NCBI GenBank assembly: GCA_033782935.1
Contig: JAWQEG010000474.1
Location: 2,046,001 to 2,110,000 of the forward strand
From: Petrolisthes cinctipes
Taxonomy: Eukaryota; Arthropoda; Malacostraca; Decapoda; Porcellanidae
DNA length: 64,000 bases
Reading direction: 5' to 3'
Of the stretch, positions 52,591 to 64,000 are shown piece after piece. The notes under the pieces were generated by a model. The model made no database searches. It was given only the letters and a program-made list of their open reading frames with translations, and was not told the DNA's origin. Numbering within the stretch: position 1 is the stretch's first letter; each line of letters starts with the position of its first letter. The position numbers and the translations under genes are program-made.

Positions 52591-52738
52591 CAAATTCAGG
52601 CTCAAAACACCCGAAAATTCAATATTTTGGGGTCCCAGAAGCAATCTGTACATGCCTACTCAGTGCTAGAATATTTTCAAAATATAGGCTAAAAACATGC
52701 TAAAAATCGATCTTTTAGGTGCCAAAAAGTCGATATCT
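52591..52738 (+). repeat. Monomer type C, short 148-bp form
   Basis: Third monomer of the trimer. It matches the long monomers up to gtcgatat and then jumps to ctcaaattc, so a 29-bp segment starting gtgcatgcatc and ending cgtttatat is missing. The missing part is bounded in long monomers by an atat direct repeat (gatat ... tttatat), as expected for a deletion between short repeats. The dyad at 52,671-52,685 reads ATATTTTCAAAATAT, with both outer bases changed relative to type A. Confidence 0.9.
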
Positions 52739-53685
52739 CAAATTCAGTCCCAAAACACCCGAAAATTCGATATTTAGGGGTCCCAGAAGCGATCTGTACA
52801 TGCCTACTCCGTGTTAGAGTATTTTCAAAATACATGCTCAAAACATACTGAAAATCGATCTTTTAGGTGCACAAAAGTCGATATGTGCATGCATCTTCAG
52901 TACCCGTTTACATCTCAAATTCAGGCTCAAAACACCCGAAAATTCAATATTTTGGGGTCCCAGAAGCAATCTGTACATGCCTACTCAGTGTTAGAGTATT
53001 TTCAAAATACAGGCCCAAAACATGCTGAAAATCGATATTTTAGATGCCAAAAGTCAATATGTGCATGTATCTTCTGTACCCGTTTATATCTCAAATTCAG
53101 GCTCAAAACACAAGAAAATTCAATATTTTGGGGTCCCAGAAGCAATCTGTACATGCCTACACAGTGCTAGAATATTTTCAAAATATAGGCTAAAAACATG
53201 CTAAAAATCGACATTTTAGGTGCCAAAAAATCGATATCTCAAATTCAGTCCCAAAACACCCGAAAATTCGATATTTAGAGGTCCCAGAAGGTATCTGTAC
53301 ATGCCTACTCCTTGTTAGAGTATTTTCAAAATACAGGCCAAAAACATACTGAAAATCGATCTTTTAGGTGCACAAAAGTCGATATGTACATGCATCTTCT
53401 GTACCCGTTTATATCTCAAATTCTGCCCCTAAACACCCGAAAATTCGATATTTTGGGGTCCCAGAAGCGATCTGTACATGCCTACTCCGTGTTAGAGTAT
53501 TTTCAAAATTCAGGCCCAAAACATGCTGAAAATCGATATTTTTTGGTGCCCAAAGTCAATATGTGCATGTATCTTCTGTACCCGTTTATATCTCAAATTC
53601 AGGCTCAAAACACCCGAAAATTCAATATTTTGGGGTCCCAGAAGCAATCTGTACATGCCTACTCAGTGCTAGAATATTTTCAAAA

Positions 53686-56600
53686 TACAGGCCCAAAACA
53701 TGCTGAAAATCGATATTTTAGATGCCCAAAGTCAATATGTGCATGTATCTTCTGTACCCGTTTATATCTCAAATTCAGGCTCAAAACACCCGAAAATTCA
53801 ATATTTTGGGGTCCCAGAAGCAATCTGTACATGCCTACACAGTGCTAGAATATTTTCAAAATATAGGCTAAAAACATGCTAAAAATCGACATTTTAGGTG
53901 CCAAAAAATCGATATCTCAAATTCAGTCCCAAAACACCCGAAAATTCGATATTTAGAGGTCCCAGAAGGTATCTGTACATGCCTACTCCTTGTTAGAGTA
54001 TTTTCAAAATACAGGCCAAAAACATACTGAAAATCGATCTTTTAGGTGCACAAAAGTCGATATGTACATGCATCTTCTGTACCCGTTTATATCTCAAATT
54101 CTGCCCCTAAACACCCGAAAATTCGATATTTTGGGGTCCCAGAAGCGATCTGTACATGCCTACTCCGTGTTAGAGTATTTTCAAAATTCAGGCCCAAAAC
54201 ATGCTGAAAATCGATATTTTTTGGTGCCCAAAGTCAATATGTGCATGTATCTTCTGTACCCGTTTATATCTCAAATTCAGGCTCAAAACACCCGAAAATT
54301 CAATATTTTGGGGTCCCAGAAGCAATCTGTACATGCCTACTCAGTGCTAGAATATTTTCAAAATATAGGCTAAAAACATGCTAAAAATCGATCTTTTAGG
54401 TGCCAAAAAGTCGATATCTCAAATTCAGTACCAAAACACCCGAAAATTCGATATTTAGAGGTCCCAGAAGCGATCTGTACATGCCTACTCCGTGTTAGAG
54501 TATTTTCAAAATACAGGCCAAAAACATACTGAAAATCGATCTTTTAGGTGCCCAAAAGTCGATATGTGCATTCATCTTCTGTACCCGTTTATATCTCAAA
54601 TTCTGGCCCTAAACTCCCAAAAATTCCATATTTTGGGGTCCCAGAAGCTTTCTGTACATGCCTACTCCGTGTTAGAGTATTTTCAAAATTCAGGCCCAAA
54701 ACATGCTGAAAATCGATATTTTTGGTGCCCAAAGTCAATATGTGCATATATCTTCTGTACCCGTTTATATCTCAAATTCAGGCTCAAAACACCCGAAAAT
54801 TCAATATTTTGGGGTTTCAGAAGCAATCTGTACATGCCTACTCAGTGCTAGAATATTTTCAAAATATAGGCTAAAAACATGCTAAAAATCGATCTTTTAG
54901 GTGCAAAAAAGTCGATATCTCAAATAAAGTCCCAAAACACCCGAAAATTCGATATTTAGGGGTCCCAGAAGCGATCTGTACATGCCTACTCCGTGTTAGA
55001 GTATTTTCAAAATACATGCTCAAAACATACTAAAAATCGATCTTTTAGGTGCACAAAAGTCGATATGTTCATGCATCTTCAGTACCCGTTTATATCTCAA
55101 ATTCAGGCTCAAAACACCCGAAAATTCAATATTTTGGGGTCCCAGAAGCAATCTGTACATGCCTACTCAGTGTTAGAGTATTTTCAAAATACAGGCCCAA
55201 AACATGCTGAAAATCGATATTTTAGATGCCCAAAGTCAATATGTGCATGTATCTTCTGTACCCGTTTATATCTCAAATTCAGGCTCAAAACACCCGAAAA
55301 TTCAATATTTTGTTGTCCCAGAAGCAATCTGTACATGCCTACACAGTGCTAGGTTATTTTCAAAATATAGGCTAAAAACATGCTAAAAATCGACATTTTA
55401 GGTGCCAAAAAATCGATATTTCAAATTCAGTCCCAAAACACCCGAAAATTCGATATTTAGAGGTCCCAGAAGGTATCTGTACATGCCTACTCCGTGTTAG
55501 AGTATTTTCAAAATACAGGCCAAAAACATTCTGAAAATCGATCTTTCAGGTGCCCATAAGTCGATATGTGCATGCATCTTCTGTACCCGTTTATATCTCA
55601 AATTCTGGCCCTAAACACCCGAAAATTCGATATTTTGGGGTCCCAGAAGCGATCTGTACATGCCTACTCCGTGTTAGAGTATTTTCAAAATTCAGGACCA
55701 AAACATGCTGAAAATCGATATTTTTGGTGCCCAAAGTCAATATGTGCATGTATCTTCTGTACCCGTTTATATCTCAAATTCAGGCTCAAAACACCCGAAA
55801 ATTCAATATTTTGGGGTCCCAGAAGCAATCTGTACATGCCTACTCGGTGCTAGAATATTTTCAAAATATAGGCTAAAAACATGCTAAAAATCGATCTTTT
55901 AGGTGCCAAAAAGTCGATATCTCAAATTCAGTCCCAAAACACCAGAAAATTCGATATTTAGGGGCCCCAGAAGCGATCTGTACATGCCTACTCCGTGTTA
56001 GAGTATTTTCAAAATACATGCTCAAAACATACTGAAAATCGATCTTTTAGGTGCACAAAAGTCGATATGTGCATGCATCTTCAGTACCCGTTTATATCTC
56101 AAATTCAGGCTCAAAACACCCGAAAATTCAATATTTTGGGGTCCCAGAAGCAATCTGTACATGCCTACTCAGTGTTAGAGTATTTTTAAAATACAGGCCC
56201 AAAACATGCTTAAAATCGATATTTTAGATGCCCAAAGTCAATATGTGCATGTATCTTCTGTACCCGTTTATATCTCAAATTCAGGCTCAAAACACCCGAA
56301 AATTCAATATTTTGGGGTTCCGAAAGCAATCTGTACATGCCTACACAGTGCTAGAATATTTTCAAAATATAGGCTAAAAACATGCTAAAAATCGACATTT
56401 TAGGTGCCAAAAAATCGATATATCAAATTCATACCCAAAACACCCGAAAATTCGATATTTAGAGGTCCCAGAAGGTATCTGTACATGCCTACTCCGTGTT
56501 AGAGTATTTTCAAAATACAGGCCAAAAACATTCTGAAAATCGATCTTTTAGGTGCCCAAAAGTCGATATGTGCATGCATCTTCTGTACCCGTTTATATCT

Positions 56601-57871
56601 CAAATTCTGGCCCTAAACACCCGAAAATTCGATATTTTGGGGTCCCAGAAGCGATCTGTACATACCTATTCCGTGTTAGAGTATTTTCAAAATTCAGGCC
56701 CAAAACATGCTGAAAATCGATATTTTTGGTGCCCAAAGTCAATATGTGCATGTATCTTCTGTACCCGTTTATATCTCAAATTCAGGCTCAAAACACCCGA
56801 AAATTCAATATTTTGGGGTCCCAGAAGCAATCTGTACATGCCTACTCAGTGCTAGAATATTTTCAAAATATAGGCTAAAAACATGCTAAAAATCGATCTT
56901 TTAGGTGCCAAAAAGTCGATATCTCAAATTCAGTCCCAAAACACCCGAAAATTCGATATTTAGGGGTCCCAGAAGCGATCTGTACATGCCTACTCCGTGT
57001 TAGAGTATTTTCAAAATACATGCTCAAAACATACTGAAAATCGATCTTTTAGGTGCACAAAAGTCGATATGTGCATGCATCTTCAGTACCCGTTTACATC
57101 TCAAATTCAGGCTCAAAACACCCGAAAATTCAATATTTTGGGGTCCCAGAAGCAATCTGTACATGCCTACTCAGTGTTAGAGTATTTTCAAAATACAGGC
57201 CCAAAACATGCTGAAAATCGATATTTTAGATGCCAAAAGTCAATATGTGCATGTATCTTCTGTACCCGTTTATATCTCAAATTCAGGCTCAAAACACCCG
57301 AAAATTCAATATTTTGGGGTCCCAGAAGCAATCTGTACATGCCTACACAGTGCTAGAATATTTTCAAAATATAGGCTAAAAACATGCTAAAAATCGACAT
57401 TTTAGGTGCCAAAAAATCGATATCTCAAATTCAGTCCCAAAACACCCGAAAATTCGATATTTAGAGGTCCCAGAAGGTATCTGTACATGCCTACTCCTTG
57501 TTAGAGTATTTTCAAAATACAGGCCAAAAACATACTGAAAATCGATCTTTTAGGTGCACAAAAGTCGATATGTACATGCATCTTCTGTACCCGTTTATAT
57601 CTCAAATTCTGCCCCTAAACACCCGAAAATTCGATATTTTGGGGTCCCAGAAGCGATCTGTACATGCCTACTCCGTGTTAGAGTATTTTCAAAATTCAGG
57701 CCCAAAACATGCTGAAAATCGATATTTTTTGGTGCCCAAAGTCAATATGTGCATGTATCTTCTGTACCCGTTTATATCTCAAATTCAGGCTCAAAACACC
57801 CGAAAATTCAATATTTTGGGGTCCCAGAAGCAATCTGTACATGCCTACTCAGTGCTAGAATATTTTCAAAA
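53686..57871 (+). repeat. 4,186-bp unit, copy 2
   Basis: The second half is very close to copy 1 (for example 51,380-53,685 against 55,566-57,871). Rare forms such as ggggttccgaaagc, aaattcataccc, gtttttaaaatac and gtacatacctattcc occur in both. Two sites that read acacaagaaaatt in copy 1 (51,607 and 53,110) read acacccgaaaatt here, a parallel difference consistent with conversion or independent origin. Confidence 0.85.
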
Positions 57872-60800
57872 TACAGGCCCAAAACATGCTGAAAATCGAT
57901 ATTTTAGATGCCCAAAGTCAATATGTGCATGTATCTTCTGTACCCGTTTATATCTCAAATTCAGGCTCAAAACACCCGAAAATTCAATATTTTGGGGTCC
58001 CAGAAGCAATCTGTACATGCCTACACAGTGCTAGAATATTTTCAAAATATAGGCTAAAAACATGCTAAAAATCGACATTTTAGGTGCCAAAAAATCGATA
58101 TCTCAAATTCAGTCCCAAAACACCCGAAAATTCGATATTTAGAGGTCCCAGAAGGTATCTGTACATGCCTACTCCTTGTTAGAGTATTTTCAAAATACAG
58201 GCCAAAAACATACTGAAAATCGATCTTTTAGGTGCACAAAAGTCGATATGTACATGCATCTTCTGTACCCGTTTATATCTCAAATTCTGCCCCTAAACAC
58301 CCGAAAATTCGATATTTTGGGGTCCCAGAAGCGATCTGTACATGCCTACTCCGTGTTAGAGTATTTTCAAAATTCAGGCCCAAAACATGCTGAAAATCGA
58401 TATTTTTTGGTGCCCAAAGTCAATATGTGCATGTATCTTCTGTACCCGTTTATATCTCAAATTCAGGCTCAAAACACCCGAAAATTCAATATTTTGGGGT
58501 CCCAGAAGCAATCTGTACATGCCTACTCAGTGCTAGAATATTTTCAAAATATAGGCTAAAAACATGCTAAAAATCGATCTTTTAGGTGCCAAAAAGTCGA
58601 TATCTCAAATTCAGTACCAAAACACCCGAAAATTCGATATTTAGAGGTCCCAGAAGCGATCTGTACATGCCTACTCCGTGTTAGAGTATTTTCAAAATAC
58701 AGGCCAAAAACATACTGAAAATCGATCTTTTAGGTGCCCAAAAGTCGATATGTGCATTCATCTTCTGTACCCGTTTATATCTCAAATTCTGGCCCTAAAC
58801 TCCCAAAAATTCGATATTTTGGGGTCCCAGAAGCTTTCTGTACATGCCTACTCCGTGTTAGAGTATTTTCAAAATTCAGGCCCAAAACATGCTGAAAATC
58901 GATATTTTTGGTGCCCAAAGTCAATATGTGCATGTATCTTCTGTACCCGTTTATATCTCAAATTCAGGCTCAAAACACCCGAAAATTCAATATTTTGGGG
59001 TTTCAGAAGCAATCTGTACATGCCTACTCAGTTCTAGAATATTTTCAAAATATAGGCTAAAAACATGCTAAAAATCGATCTTTTAGGTGCCAAAAAGTCG
59101 ATATCTCAAATAAAGTCCCAAAACACCCGAAAATTCGATATTTAGGGGTCCCAGAAGCGATCTGTACATGCCTACTCCGTGTTAGAGTATTTTCAAAATA
59201 CATGCTCAAAACATACTAAAAATCGATCTTTTAGGTGCACAAAAGTCGATATGTTCATGCATCTTCAGTACCCGTTTATATCTCAAATTCAGGCTCAAAA
59301 CACCCGAAAATTCAATATTTTGGGGTCCCAGAAGCAATCTGTACATGCCTACTCAGTGTTAGAGTATTTTCAAAATACAGGCCCAAAACATGCTGAAAAT
59401 CGATATTTTAGATGCCCAAAGTCAATATGTGCATGTATCTTCTGTACCCGTTTATATCTCAAATTCAGGCTCAAAACACCCGAAAATTCAATATTTTGGG
59501 GTCCCAGAAGCAATCTGTACATGCCTACACAGTGCTAGGTTATTTTCAAAATATAGGCTAAAAACATGCTAAAAATCGACATTTTAGGTGCCAAAAAATC
59601 GATATTTCAAATTCAGTCCCAAAACACCCGAAAATTCGATATTTAGAGGTCCCAGAAGGTATCTGTACATGCCTACTCCGTGTTAGAGTATTTTCAAAAT
59701 ACAGGCCAAAAACATACTGAAAATCGATCTTTTAGGTGCCCAAAAGTCGATATGTGCATGCATCTTCTGTACCCGTTTATATCTCAAATTCTAGCCCTAA
59801 ACACCCGAAAATTCGATATTTTGGGGTCCCAGAAGCGATCTGTACACGCCTACTCCGTATTAGAGTATTTTCAAAATTCAGGCCCAAAACATGCTGAAAA
59901 TCGATATTTTTGGTGCCCAAAGTCAATATGTGCATGTATCTTCTGTACCCGTTTATATCTCAAATTCAGGCTCAAAACACCCGAAAATTCAATATTTTGG
60001 GGTCCCAGAAGCAATCTGTACATGCCTACTCAGTGCTAGATTATTTTCAAAATATAGGCTAAAAACATGCTAAAAATCGACATTTTAGGTGCCAAAAAGT
60101 CGATATCTCAAATTCAGTCCCACAACACCCGAAAATTCGATATTTAGGGGTCCCAGAAGCGATCTGTACATGCCTACTCCGTGTTAGAGTATTTTCAAAA
60201 TACATGCTCAAAACATACTGAAAATCGATCTTTTAGGTGCACAAAAGTCGATATGTGCATGCATCTTCAGTACCCGTTTATATCTCAAATTCAGGCTCAA
60301 AACACCCGAAAATTCAATATTTTCGGGTCCTAGAAGCAATCTGTACATGCCTACTCAGTGTTAGAGTATTTTCAAAATACAGGCCCAAAACATGCTGAAA
60401 ATCGATATTTTAGATGCCCAAAGTCAATATGTGCATGTATCTTCTGTACCCGTTTATATCTCAAATTCAGGCTCAAAACACCCGAAAATTCAATATTTTG
60501 GGGTCCCAGAAGCAATCTGTACATGCCTACACAGAGCTAGAATATTTTCAAAATATAGGCTAAAAACATGCTAAAAATCGACATTTTAGGTGCCAAAAAA
60601 TCGATATCTCAAATTCAGTCCCAAAACACCCGAAAATTCGATATTTAGAGGTCCCAGAAGGTATCTGTACATGCCTACTCCGTGTTAGAGTATTTTCAAA
60701 ATACAGGCCAAAAATATACTGAAAATCGATCTTTTAGGTGCCCAAAAGTCGATATGTGTATGCATCTTCTGTACCCGTTTATATCTCAAATTCTGGCCCT

Positions 60801-62057
60801 AAACACCCGCAAATTCGATATTTTGGGGTCCCAGAAGCGATCTGTACATGCCTACTCCGTGTTAGAGTATTTTCAAAATTCAGGCCCAAAACATGCTGAA
60901 AATCGATATTTTAGATGCCCAAAGTCTATATGTGCATGTATCTTCTGTACCCGTTTATATCTCAAATTCAGGCTCAAAACACCCGAAAATTCAATATTTT
61001 GGGGTCCCAGAAGCAATCTGTACATGCCTACTCAGTGCTAGATTATTTTCAAAATATAGGCTAAAAACATGCTAAAAATCGATCTTTTAGGTGCCAAAAA
61101 GTCGATATCTCAAATTCAGTCCCAAAACACCCGAAAATTCGATATTTAGGGGTCCCAGAAGCGATCTGTACATGCCTACTCCGTGTTAGAGTATTTTCAA
61201 AATACATGCTCAAAACATACTGAAAATCGATCTTTTAGGTGCACAAAAGTCGATATGTGCATGCATCTTCAGTACCCGTTTATATCTCAAATTCAGGCTC
61301 AAAACACCCGAAAATTCAATATTTTGGGGTCCCAGAAGCAATCTGTACATGCCTACTCAGTGTTAGAGTATTTTCAAAATACAGGCCCAAAACATGCTGA
61401 AAATCGATATTTTAGATGCCAAAAGTCAATATGTGCATGTATCTTCTGTACCCGTTTTTATCACAAATTCAGGCTCAAAACACCCGAAAATTCAATATTT
61501 TGGGGTCCCAGAAGCAATCTGTACATGCCTACACAGTGCTAGAATATTTTCAAAATATAGGCTAAAAACATGCTAAAAATCGACATTTTAGGTGCCAAAA
61601 AATCGATATTTCAAATTCAGTCCCAAAACACCCGAAAATTCGATATTTAGAGGTCCCAGAAGGTATCTGTACATGCCTACTCCGTGTTAGAGTATTTTCA
61701 AAATACAGGCCAAAAATATACTGAAAATCGATCTTTTAGGTGCCCAAAAGTCGATATGTGAATGCATCTTCTGTACCCGTTTATATCTCAAATACTGGCC
61801 CTAAACACCCGAAAATTCGATATTTTGGGGTCCCAGAAGCGATCTGTACACGCCTACTCCGTGTTAGAGTATTTTCAAAATTCAGGCCCAAAACATGCTG
61901 AAAATCGATATTTTTGGTGCCCAAAGTCAATATGTGCATGTATCTTCTGTACCCGTTTATATCTCAAATTCAGGCTCAAAACACCCGAAAATTCAATATT
62001 TTGGGGTCCCAGAAGCAATCTGTACATGCCTACTCAGTGTTAGAGTATTTTCAAAAT
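57872..62057 (+). repeat. 4,186-bp unit, copy 3
   Basis: The first part (to about 59,600) is nearly identical to copy 2, including the agctttctg variant (58,833 and 54,647) and aaataaagtccc. From about 59,680 to 62,050 the register is kept but the sequence diverges (cacgcctac, ctagattatttt and aaaaatatactg variants), as if this portion came from another template. Confidence 0.75.
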
Positions 62058-64000
62058 ACAGGCCCAAAACATGCTGAAAATCGATATTTTAGATGCCCAA
62101 AGTCAATATGTGCATGTATCTTCTGTACCCGTTTATATCTCAAATTCAGGCTCAAAACACCCGAAAATTCAATATTTTGGGGTCCCAGAAGCAATCTGTA
62201 CATGCCTACACAGTGCTAGAATATTTTCAAAATATAGGCTAAAAACATGCTAAAAATCGACATTTTAGGTGCCAAAAAATCGATATCTCAAATTCAGTCC
62301 CAAAACACCCGAAAATTCGATATTTAGAGGTCCCAGAAGGTATCTGTACATGCCAACTCCTTGTTAGAGTATTTTCAAAATACAGGCCAAAAACATACTG
62401 AAAATCGATCTTTTAGGTGCACAAAAGTCGATATGTACATGCATCTTCTGTACCCGTTTATATCTCAAATTCTGCCCCTAAACACCCGAAAATTCGATAT
62501 TTTGGGGTCCCAGAAGCGATCTGTACATGCCTACTCCGTGTTAGAGTATTTTCAAAATTCAGGCCCAAAACATGCTGAAAATCGATATTTTTTGGTGCCC
62601 AAAGTCAATATGTGCATGTATCTTCTGTACCCGTTTATATCTCAAATTCAGGCTCAAAACACCCGAAAATTCAATATTTTGGGGTCCCAGAAGCAATCTG
62701 TACATGCCTACTCAGTGCTAGAATATTTTCAAAATATAGGCTAAAAACATGCTAAAAATCGATCTTTTAGGTGCCAAAAAGTCGATATCTCAAATTCAGT
62801 ACCAAAACACCCGAAAATTCGATATTTAGAGGTCCCAGAAGCGATCTGTACATGCCTACTCCGTGTTAGAGTATTTTCAAAATACAGGCCAAAAACATAC
62901 TGAAAATCGATCTTTTAGGTGCCCAAAAGTCGATATGTGCATTCATCTTCTGTACCCGTTTATATCTCAAATTCTGGCCCTAAACTCCCAAAAATTCGAT
63001 ATTTTGGGGTCCCAGAAGCGATCTGTACATGCCTACTCCGTGTTAGAGTATTTTCAAAATTCAGGCCCAAAACATGCTGAAAATCGATATTTTTGGTGCC
63101 CAAAGTCAATATGTGCATGTATCTTCTGTACCCGTTTATATCTCAAATTCAGGCTCAAAACACCCGAAAATTCAATATTTTGGGGTTTCAGAAGCAATCT
63201 GTACATGCCTACTCAGTGCTAGAATATTTTCAAAATATAGGCTAAAAACATGCTAAAAATCGATCTTTTAGGTGCCAAAAAGTCGATATCTCAAATAAAG
63301 TCCCAAAACACCCGAAAATTCGATATTTAGGGGTCCCAGAAGCGATCTGTACATGCCTACTCCGTGTTAGAGTATTTTCAAAATACATGCTCAAAACATA
63401 CTAAAAATCGATCTTTTAGGTGCACAAAAGTCGATATGTTCATGCATCTTCAGTACCCGTTTATATCTCAAATTCAGGCTCAAAACACCCGAAAATTCAA
63501 TATTTTTGGGTCCCAGAAGCAATCTGTACATGCCTACTCAGTGTTAGAGTATTTTCAAAATACAGCCCCAAAACATGCTGAAAATCGATATTTTAGATGC
63601 CCAAAGTAAATATGTGCATGTATCTTCTGTACCCGTTTATATCTCAAATTCAGGCTCAAAACACCCGAAAATTCAATATTTTGGGGTCCCAGAAGCAATC
63701 TGTACATGCCTACACAGTGCTAGGTTATTTTCAAAATATAGGCTAAAAACATGCTAAAAATCGACATTTTAGGTGCCAAAAAATCGATATTTCAAATTCA
63801 GTCCCAAAACACCCGAAAATTCGATATTTAGTGGTCCCAGAAGGTATCTGTACATGACTACTCCGTGTTAGAGTATTTTCAAAATACAGGCCAAAAACAT
63901 ACTGAAAATCGATCTTTTAGGTGCCCAAAAGTCGATATGTGCATGCATCTTCTGTACCCGTTTATATCTCAAATTCTGGCCCTAAACACCCGAATATTCG
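62058..64000 (+). repeat. 4,186-bp unit, copy 4 (cut by the window end)
   Basis: Starts like the other units (62,071, 62,361, 62,863 and 63,364 are 4,185 bp from their partners in copy 3). It carries private changes such as catgccaactcc, gtcccagaagcgatc at 63,010 where copies 2 and 3 have agctttctg, and tagtggtcccag at 63,831. The array continues beyond 64,000. Confidence 0.8.

Larger units (their letters stand above)
52238..53239 (+). repeat. Exemplar 1,002-bp hexamer higher-order repeat
   Basis: This is a clean hexamer: six monomers of 177, 176, 148, 177, 176 and 148 bp in the order A-B-C-A'-B'-C'. It consists of two 501-bp trimers that share architecture but differ in sequence. A begins with caaattca(gt)ccc and carries gaggtcccagaaggtatc. 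A' carries ggggtcccagaagcgatc, acatgctcaaaac and ggtgcacaaaag. B has the tggccct start, while B' has the caggctc start and an agatgccc box. C and C' both lack 29 bp. This alternation is the commonest arrangement in the right half and in the palindrome arms. Confidence 0.9.
49500..53685 (+). repeat. 4,186-bp unit, copy 1
   Basis: Landmarks at 49,515, 49,805, 50,307, 50,808, 51,380 and 52,020 recur 4,185-4,186 bp later. The length fits eight 501-bp trimers plus one extra long monomer and two bases. Marks shared with later units are ctccttgtt, gtacatgtatc or gtacatgcatc, tctgcccctaaac, a gatattttttgg box, aaactcccaaaaattc, ggggtttcag and actaaaaatcgatc. Private features are gatgcaaaagtc (51,041) and gtgcaggtatc. 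Confidence 0.85.
1..64000. repeat. Satellite DNA array filling the whole window
   Basis: Every line of the window is built from one repeat of 176/177 bp or its 148-bp short form. Landmarks recur throughout: aatttgagatat, cgaattttcggg and ggcatgtacagat on the plus strand before 30,927, and their reverse complements after it. Spacings measured from the first landmark at position 1 are 177, 148, 177, 138, 176, 177 and 138 bp. I found no insertion, gene or unique stretch longer than about 30 bases. Length and layering fit eukaryotic centromeric or pericentromeric satellites in general; placement at a centromere is inference. I do not recognise the family. GC of a typical monomer, counted by hand, is 40%. 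Confidence 0.98.
30928..64000 (+). repeat. Right sub-array, satellite in plus orientation
   Basis: This is the same satellite as the left half but inverted; orientation is constant from 30,928 to the end. The 501-bp trimer and 1,002-bp hexamer registers are easiest to read here. The first 1,450 bp are the palindrome spacer, 32,378-39,709 is the right arm, and the rest has no mirror partner in the window. The last 14.5 kb keep a 4,186-bp register. Confidence 0.95.

Noticed and set aside
52238..53239. Identification as a named satellite such as alpha satellite, Arabidopsis 178-bp repeat or a known plant centromere repeat
   Set aside because: Monomer length is similar, but I recognise no sequence match from memory. 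Naming a family or species would be a guess; a database search of the 501-bp consensus would decide.
53312..53848. Longest open reading frame (178 codons), and dozens of 60-166-codon frames in similar positions
   Set aside because: They recur at monomer or HOR spacing, switch strand exactly at the orientation switch, overlap in two frames of the same strand, and end at stops built into the repeat. The products resemble no family I know. They are by-products of the satellite.
1..64000. CRISPR-like regular repetition
   Set aside because: CRISPR repeats are short (about 23-47 bp) and separated by unique spacers. Here the whole 148-177-bp unit is repeated with no unique spacers and no cas genes.
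1..64000. Telomeric repeats, tRNA or rRNA segments, or retrotransposon fragments within the array
   Set aside because: Reading both strands I found no telomere-type hexamer or heptamer runs, no cloverleaf-like conserved boxes and no reverse-transcriptase-like frames.

Overview
This window is one uninterrupted block of satellite DNA. I see no gene, RNA gene, transposon, CRISPR array or unique sequence longer than about 30 bases. Essentially every position belongs to a tandem repeat with a 176/177-bp monomer and a 148-bp short form (mean about 167 bp, so roughly 380 monomers). Hand-counted GC of one typical monomer is 71/176 (40%). Its length class, layered higher-order repeats (HORs) and homogenised blocks point to a eukaryotic centromeric, pericentromeric or subtelomeric array. 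I do not recognise the satellite family and cannot name the organism; a plant or an animal are both possible.

The repeat is layered. (1) The 176-bp monomer is an old internal dimer of two halves of about 88 bp. (2) Three monomers, A (177), B (176) and a shortened C (148), form a 501-bp HOR. (3) Two diverged versions (A-B-C and A'-B'-C') alternate as a 1,002-bp hexamer. (4) Hexamers and extra 176-bp monomers are packed into larger duplications with periods of 2,698, 1,983, 3,343, 1,002 and 4,186 bp. (5) The array reverses orientation once, at 30,927/30,928, and is a large inverted duplication around that point.

Layout: 1-20,075, array in minus orientation, a mosaic of shuffled blocks; 20,076-30,927, left palindrome arm; 30,928-32,377, a 1,450-bp spacer in plus orientation; 32,378-39,709, right palindrome arm; 39,710-64,000, array in plus orientation, ending in more than three 4,186-bp units. 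The arms mirror each other about position 31,652.5. They differ by point changes, by one 177-bp monomer and by one 3,343-bp unit; adding these back to the right arm (7,332+177+3,343) gives exactly the left-arm length of 10,852 bp. The orientation switch and the outer end of the arms both fall at the same 15-bp dyad (GTATTTTCAAAATAC) present in the monomers.

The open reading frames are by-products of the repeat. They recur at repeat spacing, change strand at the inversion, and resemble no protein I know. Block boundaries were placed by eye and most are accurate to tens of bases; the inversion point, the arm ends and the exemplar monomers were placed base by base.
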